Shown here piece by piece: positions 1-9,347 of a stretch of DNA of 64,000 bases. The notes beneath the pieces are model-generated. The model did not search any database. It saw nothing but the letters and a program-made list of their open reading frames with translations, and was not told where the DNA came from. The position numbers and the translations under genes were made by a program. The stretch covers positions 62,001 through 126,000 of the forward strand of contig JAKABW010000001.1 in assembly GCA_021796535.1 (NCBI GenBank). Reading direction: 5' to 3'. Origin of the DNA: Actinomycetes bacterium. GTDB lineage: Bacteria; Actinomycetota; Acidimicrobiia; Acidimicrobiales; Bog-793. How positions within the stretch are numbered: position 1 is the stretch's first letter; every line of letters begins with the position of its first letter.

Positions 1-37
1 AATCGCCCCGGGAATTGTATCGTTCTACTGAGGGCAT
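1..37 (-). CDS. Possible 5' end of a gene truncated by the left window edge (reads MPSVERYNSRGD...)
   Basis: On the minus strand an ATG at 37-35 is preceded by GGAGGT (complement of 42-47) at Shine-Dalgarno spacing, and the frame stays open to the edge. Only 12 codons are visible. Confidence 0.35.
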   Translation of the reverse strand, partial: MPSVERYNSRGD

Positions 38-530
38 GCCTACCTCCGTTTCTCTAGATTTCGAAAGAAAATTCCGTGCCCTTACCTCATCAAGTTCATA
101 TGTCTACGTTTTTCGGGAGCATTCCAAATTATTGTGACGCATCAAACTTACAGTGGTGATGTACTGGGGAAAGATGTCAGAAGTGTCGTAAAATAGCATA
201 AGCCTGTGATTTCAACTCACCTTGTCTGCCATATCACTTAATATGTTCCGTGTTATAAACTGCTATTTTATACTTGCGCTTGTGCATTTATTTTTTAAAT
301 ATATAATGATAATCACCGGCAACTTAAATAAAATACTTGCAAAGTCTAAAGAAAAAACTTCTGATATATATAGAACATTAGATTTATTAGTATGCCAATA
401 AATAAGTGTCTTACCAAAAAAACATTCTGCAGATATGGGTCAAGCCAAATATCGTAGCTGTGTGATACGATATCAGTGAGTGCAACGGTACTTAATGCCA
501 TGACATTTTCCGGGTAAATCGGATCAGGCG

Positions 531-1568
531 GTGCTGTATACTGACGAGATGGCCGGACAGTTTGCAAATTCGGAAAAGCATCCCCCGTATAATGCCGTAG
601 AGGTCTTGGAGCTGAAAAAGAATTACGGCGAGGTGGCTGCCGTAAAAGGCATAAACATCTCTGTTGCTCCGGGCGAAACCTTCGGCTTTCTTGGCCCGAA
701 CGGAGCGGGTAAGTCAACCACCATCAAAACTCTTTGTACCCTTGTAACTCCTTCTTCCGGCACGGCAAGAGTGGCGGGTTTTGACGTTGTCAAAGACCGT
801 ATAGAAGTACGCCGCAGAATAGGCTTGGTATTTCAGGACACCACACTGGATAATTACCTCACGGCAGAAGAAAACCTGCGATTTCACGCCGATCTATACG
901 GAGTACCCCGGCAGAATTTATCCCTCAGGTTGGAACATGTTATGCAAATGGTCAATCTCTGGGAGCGCCGTAAAAGCGAGGTCAAGACTTTCTCGGGAGG
1001 CATGAAGCGCCGCCTGGAAATAGCGAGGGGACTCCTTCACTCCCCCAAAGTATTATTTTTGGATGAGCCCACCGTGGGACTGGATCCGCAAACACGGAGC
1101 CACATCTGGGACTACATACACAATTTGCGGAAGCAGGAAGATATAACAATATTTCTTACCACCCACTATATGGACGAAGCCGAAAACTGTGACCGTATAG
1201 CGATAATCGATAACGGAACTGTTGTTGCCCTGGACACGCCGGAAGCCCTCAAAAAATCGATAGGCAAAGACAGGGTTGAGATTATGACGGACAGCAACCA
1301 AAACGCCATTTCTGTTTTGAAAGAACGCTTCGGTATAGACGCTTCGGAAAGCGAGACCTCGGTAGTATTTTATGTGCCAAACGGCGAGAGTTTCATTCCC
1401 AGGCTGTTTTCCGAGTTATCTTTGCCGATAAGATCCGTCAGAGTCGCCAGGCCGACCTTAGACGACGTATTTATGAACTATACGGGACGCACCATTCGTG
1501 ACGCGGAAGCATCCGGAACAGAAAAAATGGCGACCAACCCATGGATGCGAGCGAGAAGCAACAGGTGA
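531..1568 (+). CDS. ABC transporter ATP-binding protein, DrrA-like (alternative start ATG 549)
   Basis: Walker A GPNGAGKST, signature FSGGMKRRLEIARGL, Walker B VLFLDEPTVGLDP; followed by an overlapping permease gene. Confidence 0.93.
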   Translation: MLYTDEMAGQFANSEKHPPYNAVEVLELKKNYGEVAAVKGINISVAPGETFGFLGPNGAGKSTTIKTLCTLVTPSSGTARVAGFDVVKDRIEVRRRIGLVFQDTTLDNYLTAEENLRFHADLYGVPRQNLSLRLEHVMQMVNLWERRKSEVKTFSGGMKRRLEIARGLLHSPKVLFLDEPTVGLDPQTRSHIWDYIHNLRKQEDITIFLTTHYMDEAENCDRIAIIDNGTVVALDTPEALKKSIGKDRVEIMTDSNQNAISVLKERFGIDASESETSVVFYVPNGESFIPRLFSELSLPIRSVRVARPTLDDVFMNYTGRTIRDAEASGTEKMATNPWMRARSNR

Positions 1569-2440
1569 CCGATATGTACTCCGATCAACGCTTTGTCATA
1601 CCGGAAACCCGCGTGGCCGGCGGAAGATTTCGCGACGATCTGCGAGCGATCGGCGTGGTGTGGCGGAGGGAGTTGATAAGGTTTCTCCGTAACAGGATTC
1701 GGATTGTCACCGCTTTGGTGCAGCCCATTCTTTTTCTGTTTGTCCTCGGTACCGGACTTTCGCCTGTCGTCAAGACCGGCTCACACGGATTTGATTTTAA
1801 AACATTCCTTTTCCCCGGTATTTTGGGGATGACGGTTCTCTTCACGGCCATGTTTTCCGCTGTTTCGATTGTGTGGGACCGGGAATTTGGTTTTATGAGA
1901 GAAATGCTGGTGGCCCCGGTACGCCGTTCATCTCTGGTGATCGGCAAATGTGCCGGCGGTGCCACTGTTGCCACCATTCAGGGAGCCATTATTATTGTAT
2001 TGGCCGGACTGGTGGGTGTGCCTTACTCGCCGGTTTTGATCATGACACTTCTCGCTGAAATGGCCCTTACCGCCTTTGGAGTGACGGCACTGGGGGTAAC
2101 GGTGGCGGCCAGAATCAGTCAAGTCGAATCATTTCAATTTATAATGCAGCTTTTGGTATTGCCGATGTTCTTTTTGTCGGGAGCAGTTTTCCCGCTTGGA
2201 GATCTGCCGAAATGGCTGGAGGTATTGAACAGAATAGACCCTTTGACTTATGCCATCGCCCCCATGCGCAAAGCAGTCTTTGAACATATCAACATCTCCC
2301 CCTCTCTACTCAAGACGCTTACGCCGCCTATCACCTGGAACGGATGGCAAGTACCGCTAGGACTCGAGCTCGGGTTGATAGCCGGTGGAGCAGCGATATT
2401 GCTGCTTATAGCCGTCATACAGTTTTCCCGTCCGGAGTAA
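1541..2440 (+). CDS. ABC-2 type transporter permease, DrrB-like
   Basis: Multi-TM ABC-2 permease sequence (LVQPILFLFVLGTGLSP, FLFPGILGMTVLF); overlaps the 3' end of the ATPase gene. Confidence 0.9.
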   Translation: MDASEKQQVTDMYSDQRFVIPETRVAGGRFRDDLRAIGVVWRRELIRFLRNRIRIVTALVQPILFLFVLGTGLSPVVKTGSHGFDFKTFLFPGILGMTVLFTAMFSAVSIVWDREFGFMREMLVAPVRRSSLVIGKCAGGATVATIQGAIIIVLAGLVGVPYSPVLIMTLLAEMALTAFGVTALGVTVAARISQVESFQFIMQLLVLPMFFLSGAVFPLGDLPKWLEVLNRIDPLTYAIAPMRKAVFEHINISPSLLKTLTPPITWNGWQVPLGLELGLIAGGAAILLLIAVIQFSRPE

Positions 2441-3327
2441 AGACACAGAGATTATCGAATCGGCAGTCATTACCGGTTATCGCCAAAAGTACATGCCGGT
2501 CTTTTTATTTTTATACGACCCGGGAAACCGGTTTTTTGTGTGCCCTTTTTTCTCTGAATATGGCGGAAAAATCGCCGTTGAAGAAAAAGCCGCCGATACC
2601 GTTGAAATTGGCAGTCAAAGAGCCACCGGCAGCCGAGTTTGTCGGGTGCCGCGCAGCAACGGCGCCCAACAGCGTCAGCATTCCAGTTAATGCGTTGCGG
2701 TGTTGACGTCAGACAACCCATGCGATTCGTCGCCACGGCAGCGGTTTGAGGTCCGCTTACGGAGCCCCGTCGCGAAGGGAAAGACAGCGCCTAGACTTTC
2801 TGTCCGCGCAAGTAGGAGAGGGTGATCTCTTCCAAGACGACGGAGTGCATCTCCCACTCCCACGGTACGGAGGTGTCATCGGTTTTGAAGCGAACAAGCA
2901 GGTATGTCTGCGTCGCGGAGCGGTTTGTCCGGACTGCGGTGAACGCCGCGCAACCCGATCTGCCTCTGAGTCGAACCCAAAAGCAACCGTCGGCCGACAA
3001 TCAGTTCGTTGACTTCGCCTGCTATAGGACGTTTCCTTTTGGGGCAAACACAAGGGACTCCGTGACCCGCTCCGGTTCCGTCAGCACCTGTGACGACAAA
3101 CGGCCGAGACTCCATCTTCAACGACTGCGTCCACCACCGTCGCCATGAAGTCATGGCGCCCATTTTTGTTTGCCCGCCCTGGATTACCCGGGTATAATGC
3201 CTACATGCATATCCGGAGGTTGCCAAGATTGTCACCGGGGTGGGAGCTCGGATGCTTGGGGGTGACCTATGCTGGTCCGTCAGCGGCATACCGCCGTCGG
3301 ACACCAGCGGCGTTGGAGCACTAGCCG

Positions 3328-3897
3328 ATGCGCAACGAACGGCGTCTACACAGCAAAACGCCTGAATCCAGAGCTTTTGCCGAGCGCGTGCAGATTGTCA
3401 TGAGTTTGACCGCGCGCCTTAACCTGCTACCCTTCGATAACCTTAGCGCAAGGAAGGCGTTATTCAGTGAAATTTTCGGTCAGCCCATTCCCGACTCGTT
3501 GTCGATCCTGCCGCCCTTCTACTGCGATTACGGTCTCGGGGCCACCTTCGGCGATCGGGTATTCATCAACCAGGGTTGCTTTTTTCTTGACTTTGGCGGC
3601 ATCACGATCGGCGATCGGGTTCTGATTGGTCCCCGCGTAACGCTCAGTACCGCCGGACACCCCGTCGAGCTCGATGAGCGCTATGACTTTATCACTTATG
3701 CCCCGATCGTGATTGAAGACGAAGTCTGGATCGGCGCCGCCGCCACGATCACACCCGGAGTGACCATCGGGCGCGGTTCAGTTGTCGGGGCGGGTGCCAC
3801 AGTCGCAAAAGACGTACCGCCGATGAGTGTTGTCACGGGGACGAGCGTGGTGGAACGGAGACGCCTGAAGCCGGCTTCCGGCAAAGGTGCGGACTGA
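3328..3897 (+). CDS. Maltose/galactoside O-acetyltransferase-like protein (left-handed beta-helix hexapeptide family)
   Basis: Hexapeptide repeats (GDRVFINQGCFFLDFGGITIGDRVLIGPRVTLSTAGHP...VWIGAAATITPGVTIGRGSVVGAGATVAKDVP). Confidence 0.88.
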   Translation: MRNERRLHSKTPESRAFAERVQIVMSLTARLNLLPFDNLSARKALFSEIFGQPIPDSLSILPPFYCDYGLGATFGDRVFINQGCFFLDFGGITIGDRVLIGPRVTLSTAGHPVELDERYDFITYAPIVIEDEVWIGAAATITPGVTIGRGSVVGAGATVAKDVPPMSVVTGTSVVERRRLKPASGKGAD

Positions 3898-4156
3898 GTC
3901 GCATCGGGGAATGGGTGGGCCCGACATTCAGAGCGTAATCCGTCGACACGGAAGGATCAATGCGAGGGATGACAATATTGTTCGCTAACCAGTATCGAAT
4001 CCGTGATGTCGAAGGGGAGAAAAAAACAGGGCTCTGTGCCAATCGGCGCACTTGACAAGGCGATGGAGACCCACGCTTCTGTATTCCCAGAAGGGCAAAG
4101 GTGCCCCGTCTTGCCCCATATGTACGGTGCCCGTGGTTAGGGTAAGATTTGTGGAG

Positions 4157-4230
4157 TGGAGCTGACGGGATTCGAACCCGTGACCTCTTGGTTGCAAACC
4201 AAGCGCTCTAACCAGCTGAGCTACAGCCCC
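4157..4230 (-). tRNA. tRNA-Ala (anticodon TGC)
   Basis: Minus strand GGGGCTGTAGCTCAGCTGGTTAGAGCGCTTGGTTTGCAACCAAGAGGTCACGGGTTCGAATCCCGTCAGCTCCA folds as a cloverleaf; loop TTTGCAA; CCA not encoded. Confidence 0.96.
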
Positions 4231-4281
4231 ATGAATGGGCCTTCTTCTATAACGTCAAAATTTATCATGACTTCAGCGGAT

Positions 4282-4335
4282 CTTACCTGGTTTAAGTGAT
4301 TAATTCAGAAATAGTTTTCACTTAAACCAGGTAAG
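4282..4335. repeat. Perfect 18-bp inverted repeat (CTTACCTGGTTTAAGTGA / TCACTTAAACCAGGTAAG) with 18-nt spacer
   Basis: Arms 4282-4299 and 4318-4335 are exact reverse complements; lies 3' of hpnH and upstream of the tRNA-Ala 5' end. Confidence 0.9.
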
Positions 4336-4368
4336 AATAGCCGGGAATACCATTGAGACGCCGGATTG

Positions 4369-5376
4369 TCAGTGCGTACCCAAAGCTGCTCTCATTGATT
4401 CTTTCAAAGACTTTGCCGTTGCCAATACGGCCGTGGGTTCATATCCACAGTGAGCCATGCAGTTACTGCATCTCGGATCTTTGCCCCGCCCGTACTTACT
4501 CCATTCGGTTGTTTCCAACAGTTCTTTGTACGTTTTTACGTACCCGTCCGACAAAAGATAGCAAGGCTTTTGCCAGCCGAATACGGAGTAACTGGGTATT
4601 CCCCAAGCTGTGCATTCGTAATTTTGTTTTCCTTCCAAAAAGTCGAGGAAAAGAGGAGTGTGGTTAAGACGCCACTTTTTCCTGTGACCTTCGGAGAATG
4701 CTTCTTTGAATAATTCTTGCGCCTGTTGTACACCCAAAAAGTGTTCCTGATCCGGAGCTTTTACGTAAGCATACGCCGGAGAGATCATCATGGCGTCAAC
4801 TTTCATGTCGTCATTTAAGAAATTAAGCACATCCCTGATCGTTTTCGGTGAGTCTGTATTGAAGAAAGTGGAGTTTGTCGTGACGCGGAACCCCTTACTT
4901 TTGGCATCTTTGATGGCTTCGATGGCTTCGTCAAAGACACCCTTGCGGTTTACCGCTTCGTCGTGCCGTTCCTTCAAACCATCCAAGTGAATTACCCAGG
5001 AAAAGTAAGGACTTGGCTTAAAGTTGTCGATCTTTCTCCTGAGCAAAACGGCATTTGTGCACAGGTAAACAACTTTTTTGCGCTTGATCAATCCTTCGAC
5101 AATTTCTTTAATTTGAGGGTGCAGCAAAGGCTCCCCGCCGGCAATGGAAACCATGGGAGCTCCCGATTCCTCTATGGCAGCAAAGGCTTCTTCGGGAGTA
5201 AGTCTTTGCCTCAGTATCTCCGTTGGGTACTGAATTTTACCGCATCCCGGACAAGCCAGGTTGCAGGCAAATAAGGGCTCTAACTCGACAATGAGGGGAT
5301 ATTTTTCAACTTTTTTAAATTTATTTTTTGCCAGATAAGCAGCTACCCGTAAGTTTTGGCGAAGTGGTATGGACAT
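4369..5376 (-). CDS. hpnH: Hopanoid biosynthesis radical SAM protein HpnH
   Basis: Radical SAM motif CNLACPGC; strong overall resemblance to HpnH; located in a hopanoid operon. Confidence 0.93.
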   Translation of the reverse strand: MSIPLRQNLRVAAYLAKNKFKKVEKYPLIVELEPLFACNLACPGCGKIQYPTEILRQRLTPEEAFAAIEESGAPMVSIAGGEPLLHPQIKEIVEGLIKRKKVVYLCTNAVLLRRKIDNFKPSPYFSWVIHLDGLKERHDEAVNRKGVFDEAIEAIKDAKSKGFRVTTNSTFFNTDSPKTIRDVLNFLNDDMKVDAMMISPAYAYVKAPDQEHFLGVQQAQELFKEAFSEGHRKKWRLNHTPLFLDFLEGKQNYECTAWGIPSYSVFGWQKPCYLLSDGYVKTYKELLETTEWSKYGRGKDPRCSNCMAHCGYEPTAVLATAKSLKESMRAALGTH

Positions 5377-5391
5377 GTCGTCGACCTCCTG

Positions 5392-6168
5392 TTATGCGGA
5401 GAATATCCCCGGTATTTGATGTGAATTTTTTATTGATTTTATAAGTTGTGCCATGTTTTTCATTTGGCGAAAAGCGGTTCTAAAGTTTGTCAAAGTTGAG
5501 AAAGAAAAAATTTCATTGCTCGGCGTATCAAGTATTATACGAACTACCTGCAATGTTTTTACATGACTCATAAGGATATCTGCCAGCCAAAATGATTCCA
5601 TTTCTACCGCATATATCTGATCCGAGTCTGCATTTTTTCTTGCCTCACCGGCAATAATTATTTCCGAACAGCCTATGGGTGAGTTATGTAATCTATATGG
5701 TGCAGGCATTTGCTGCTTTTCTTTCAGGTAGAAATTTTGCAACAAACAATAGAATACATTGCTCTTCGGAATCGTAAGTTGATTTTCTATGGAGTCATCT
5801 ATATGTCCGTTTTCTTTTATTTTGAATATTTTGTTGGCTACTACTACGTCTCCCGGGCGCAAACGGCTGCTGCAAGCACCGGCAATTCCAATTACGACAA
5901 GGTTGGTATTTTTGGATACGGTTTTGGAATAGGCTTTGGCAAAAGAGGCGGCTTTACTTTTTCCCATCCCCGTTTTTCTGACGGGCAACCCTGCTTTTTT
6001 TGCAGCCATGGCTTCTATTGACAGCGGGGTAAGAAATTCCAACTCTTCCGATTGCATCGCAGCGAGGTAAGATGCCAATTCGGATTCGGTGGGAATGGCA
6101 TCGTTGCCTGCTGCCATTTGATCGTTATCTTTTTTTATCAGCCGGTCGTCTCTCATGTCTTTTTTCAC
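5392..6168 (-). CDS. hpnG: Phosphorylase-family protein, probable adenosylhopane nucleosidase HpnG
   Basis: Nucleoside phosphorylase-like fold signatures (VVIGIAGACSSRLRPGDVVVA, YAVEMESFWLADIL); lies between shc and hpnH. Confidence 0.8.
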   Translation of the reverse strand: MKKDMRDDRLIKKDNDQMAAGNDAIPTESELASYLAAMQSEELEFLTPLSIEAMAAKKAGLPVRKTGMGKSKAASFAKAYSKTVSKNTNLVVIGIAGACSSRLRPGDVVVANKIFKIKENGHIDDSIENQLTIPKSNVFYCLLQNFYLKEKQQMPAPYRLHNSPIGCSEIIIAGEARKNADSDQIYAVEMESFWLADILMSHVKTLQVVRIILDTPSNEIFSFSTLTNFRTAFRQMKNMAQLIKSIKNSHQIPGIFSA

Positions 6169-8264
6169 CCGGTGACGGAGTCTTTCTCTGGGAGCCCCTT
6201 GCCTGTTGCGTCGGGACTGTTGTTCTGAGGGCGGTTATGACGACTGTTTGCCGTCGCTCCATCTGTCAGGGGAGGGGTGATATCTGCAGAGTCACACCAC
6301 CTACCCAATGCCGACACAGGGAAGATAAGTCTGTATAAGTGGTAATTGATATAAAAATCTCCCGGAAAACCGGTTCCCGTATAATACGGTTCGTCCCATG
6401 TGCCGTTTTCCAGTTGCGTGTCCTTAAGATACTGTATGCCGTGTTTTGCCGCTTCGCTGAAATGTTCTCCGGCGGCTATTAAAGCTATTAAAGCCCAGGC
6501 AGTTTGGGAGGGCGTGGAGTGGCCTCTGCCGGAAAAAGTCTTATCGGCGTAAGACCTGATGTCTTCACCCCAGCCGCCGTCGTCATTTTGGTGCTCTTTG
6601 AGATAGGCAACGGCTTTTTGTATGGGTTCTTCCTTCGGTGACATCCCCGATTCCACCAGAGCCAGAATCGCGGCGTTGACGCCGTAAATATAGTTGACCC
6701 CCCATCTGCCGTAGAAAGACCCGTCTGCTTCCTGGTTGGCGATAATCCAGTTGACGCCGCGCTGTATGGAGGTAATGTCGGCGGTTTTTTCGTTGGAAAG
6801 CATCTCCACCATATGTGCCGTCACATCGACGGACGGCGGATCGATGACGGCTCCGAAATCGCAAAAAGGCAGTTGATACAAAATATCCTTTTGATTGTCG
6901 GCATCAAAGGCTCCCCAAGCTCCGTCTTCCGAGCATAGGCCGTGTGACCAGGCAATGCCTCTCTTGACGGCGTTTTCCAAACGGGTCTGTTCTGTGGCCG
7001 TGGGCATCATGACTCTGCGCAAGGAAATTATAACCTCTGCCGTATCGTCAACATCAGGGTAGTTATCGTTTTCAAATTCGAATGCCCAGCCTCCGGGAGG
7101 GATATGCCCCCTTCTGACAGACCAGTCTCCTCTGGTCGTGACCTCGTGTTGCAAGAGCCAGGAAGCGGCTTTTTGAAGTTGCGGATGCTCTCCCGCCACC
7201 CCGGCATCGGTCAAAGCAATGATGCTGAGAGCCGTATCCCATATGGGAGACTGGCAGGCTTCCATACGTCGGAAATCGCCGTCGTGGATGGTAAATCCGT
7301 CCAAACCCGTAAAAGCCTTGGAAATAATCGGGTGATTCAGGGGATAGCCTCTGAGCTTTAGAGCCATCACGGAATAAACCCAAGGAGGCTGAATGCCTCC
7401 CCAGCCACCGTCGGCTTCCTGCCTCCGAATGATCCAGCGCTCGGCTTTTCTCAGAGCGAATTCCCTGACGGTTTTGCGCCATAAAGGTTTGCGCGTATGC
7501 TTTTCCAGACGCCTTAGCATCACATCCAACAGTGCAAAACGCTCCGTCCATGTTTTCAGTCCCGTTTTTGGGCCGGGCGGCATTATGTGCGTCCGTATTT
7601 CTTCTATGTCAATTCCTATGGGCTTTAGCGGGCGGTAGGCGCTTACTACCGATAAGGCCACTATTGTCTGTCTGGCCCAGCACCCGAAATCGTATATGCT
7701 GAGCGGCATAAAAGAAGGTATGAGCATGATTTCCACCGGCAAAGTGGGAAGGTCGTCCCAGCTCCATAAGCCAAACAAAGAGAGCCATATTTGTGTGAAG
7801 ACTCGGGCATTTTCCAACCCGCCTTGTTCGGTAATCCACTCGGCGGCTTTTTGCATGTGGGGTTCTTCTATGGTGTCGCCGGCGATCTTCAAAGCAACAT
7901 AGGCCTCTACCGTGGTGGAAAGATCACCGGGTCCACCGTAATAATTGGCCCAAGTGCCGTCTTCTCTTTGCATTTTCCGGATCCATAATGCCGTGGCGGC
8001 CAAGTCATCTCGGTTTATCATGTCGAGGTAGGTGCGCAGAAAAATATCTTCGGCCTCTATGGTGACGTTTGTTTCCAATTCTCCTTTCCAATATCCGGTG
8101 GGAGATTGCAAAGACATCAAGTGTTGCCGGGCTTTTATCAGAGTGTCTTGGATTTCCAGAAGTTCTTTTTGTGAAAACAGGGCGTCCACTTCCGAGCCTT
8201 TACCGACGGTGTCGTAAGACTCGAAATTGTCTATAACTTTTTTTTCAGTCATTGTGTTTCCCAT
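6165..8264 (-). CDS. shc: Squalene-hopene cyclase
   Basis: Class II terpene cyclase motif DVDDTA and multiple QW repeats (QEADGGWGGIQ, QNDDGGWGED, LENGTWDEPYYTGTGFPGDFYINYHLYR). Confidence 0.97.
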   Translation of the reverse strand: MGNTMTEKKVIDNFESYDTVGKGSEVDALFSQKELLEIQDTLIKARQHLMSLQSPTGYWKGELETNVTIEAEDIFLRTYLDMINRDDLAATALWIRKMQREDGTWANYYGGPGDLSTTVEAYVALKIAGDTIEEPHMQKAAEWITEQGGLENARVFTQIWLSLFGLWSWDDLPTLPVEIMLIPSFMPLSIYDFGCWARQTIVALSVVSAYRPLKPIGIDIEEIRTHIMPPGPKTGLKTWTERFALLDVMLRRLEKHTRKPLWRKTVREFALRKAERWIIRRQEADGGWGGIQPPWVYSVMALKLRGYPLNHPIISKAFTGLDGFTIHDGDFRRMEACQSPIWDTALSIIALTDAGVAGEHPQLQKAASWLLQHEVTTRGDWSVRRGHIPPGGWAFEFENDNYPDVDDTAEVIISLRRVMMPTATEQTRLENAVKRGIAWSHGLCSEDGAWGAFDADNQKDILYQLPFCDFGAVIDPPSVDVTAHMVEMLSNEKTADITSIQRGVNWIIANQEADGSFYGRWGVNYIYGVNAAILALVESGMSPKEEPIQKAVAYLKEHQNDDGGWGEDIRSYADKTFSGRGHSTPSQTAWALIALIAAGEHFSEAAKHGIQYLKDTQLENGTWDEPYYTGTGFPGDFYINYHLYRLIFPVSALGRWCDSADITPPLTDGATANSRHNRPQNNSPDATGKGLPEKDSVTG

Positions 8265-8297
8265 ATAGCCTTCTTTGCATCATGAGCTGAAACGTTT

Positions 8298-9347
8298 TTA
8301 AAATTTTCTGTCAATAACAAAGTGGGCCAAATCGACCAGTTCATCTTTCGCTTTCGGTTCGAAGCCGACTTTTTCCAAAACTCCGAGTGAGGTTTCGAAG
8401 CGTTTTTTTGCTTCCGCTTGTGCCATTGTCTTGCCTCCGCATTCTTCGATGAGAGCGGCCGCTCTCTCGATGTCAAATTCATTTATTTCTTCCGCAATAA
8501 GCAATTTTGCCAATTCGTTTACGTGCTTATTCTGACTTGCCAGTGCTATGGCAATGGGCAGAGTCTTTTTGTGCTGGCGCAGGTCAGAAAAAGTTTGCTT
8601 ACCGGTGGCGGCGGGATCTCCCCAGATGCCCAAAATGTCGTCTATCGCTTGGAATGCCATGCCGAGTTCCACGCCGTAGCGCTCCAATGCGGTGATTTGG
8701 GCTTCGTTGCCGCCGGCCAATATTGCCCCTATGGAAGCGGCACACCCCAAAAGTGCCCCGGTTTTGCCGGCTTCCATGGCCAGACAGCTGGCGGCGTTTA
8801 TGTCAGAGATGCGTTCAAAGGCCATGTCGAGCGCCTGCCCGGAAATCATGGCTGAGGTTGCATCCGCCAAACATTTTGCCGCAGCCAGAAGTTTGGGTGT
8901 GTCCTCTTCCTTGAATGTTCGGATGCCTATAAGTTTTGGATCCAAAATAATTCTCTGAGCCAGGGAGTTTAAGGAGTCTCCGAGGATAATAGCCTGACCG
9001 ATGCCGAAAAGAGCCCATACGGTGGAACGGTGACGTCTTTTGGTGTCGTTGTCAATCACGTCGTCATGGATAAGGGAGAAGTCATGTACGAGTTCTATGG
9101 CAATGGCACCGGCTATTCCTGTCTCTGCCGGCCTTCCTACGGCCTCGGCCGATAAAATAGCCAGGGCAGGACGTATTCCCTTGCCTTGATCCCCGCCGAT
9201 TTCTTGTCCGTTTTCATCGATCCACCCCAAGTGGTAACTGGCCAAAGGACGCAATTCCATTGAAAGTGAATCGACGGCTCTGTGCAATCCCGGTTCGATC
9301 AATTTCCGGGTTCGGGAAAGTATTTCGGGAACTGTGGTTGTATCCAT
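8298..9347 (-). CDS. Polyprenyl (farnesyl/geranylgeranyl-type) diphosphate synthase
   Basis: Aspartate-rich motifs HDFSLIHDDVID and FQAIDDILG; abuts hpnE. Confidence 0.92.
   Translation of the reverse strand: MDTTTVPEILSRTRKLIEPGLHRAVDSLSMELRPLASYHLGWIDENGQEIGGDQGKGIRPALAILSAEAVGRPAETGIAGAIAIELVHDFSLIHDDVIDNDTKRRHRSTVWALFGIGQAIILGDSLNSLAQRIILDPKLIGIRTFKEEDTPKLLAAAKCLADATSAMISGQALDMAFERISDINAASCLAMEAGKTGALLGCAASIGAILAGGNEAQITALERYGVELGMAFQAIDDILGIWGDPAATGKQTFSDLRQHKKTLPIAIALASQNKHVNELAKLLIAEEINEFDIERAAALIEECGGKTMAQAEAKKRFETSLGVLEKVGFEPKAKDELVDLAHFVIDRKF

Noticed and set aside
346-717. Minus-strand ORF of 123 aa
   Set aside because: Lies antisense to the start of the ABC ATPase gene and extends into AT-rich non-coding sequence; composition not protein-like.
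2876-3304. Minus-strand ORF of 142 aa upstream of the acetyltransferase
   Set aside because: Several overlapping ORFs in different frames with no recognisable domain; only retained as possible debris in the HGT-like patch.
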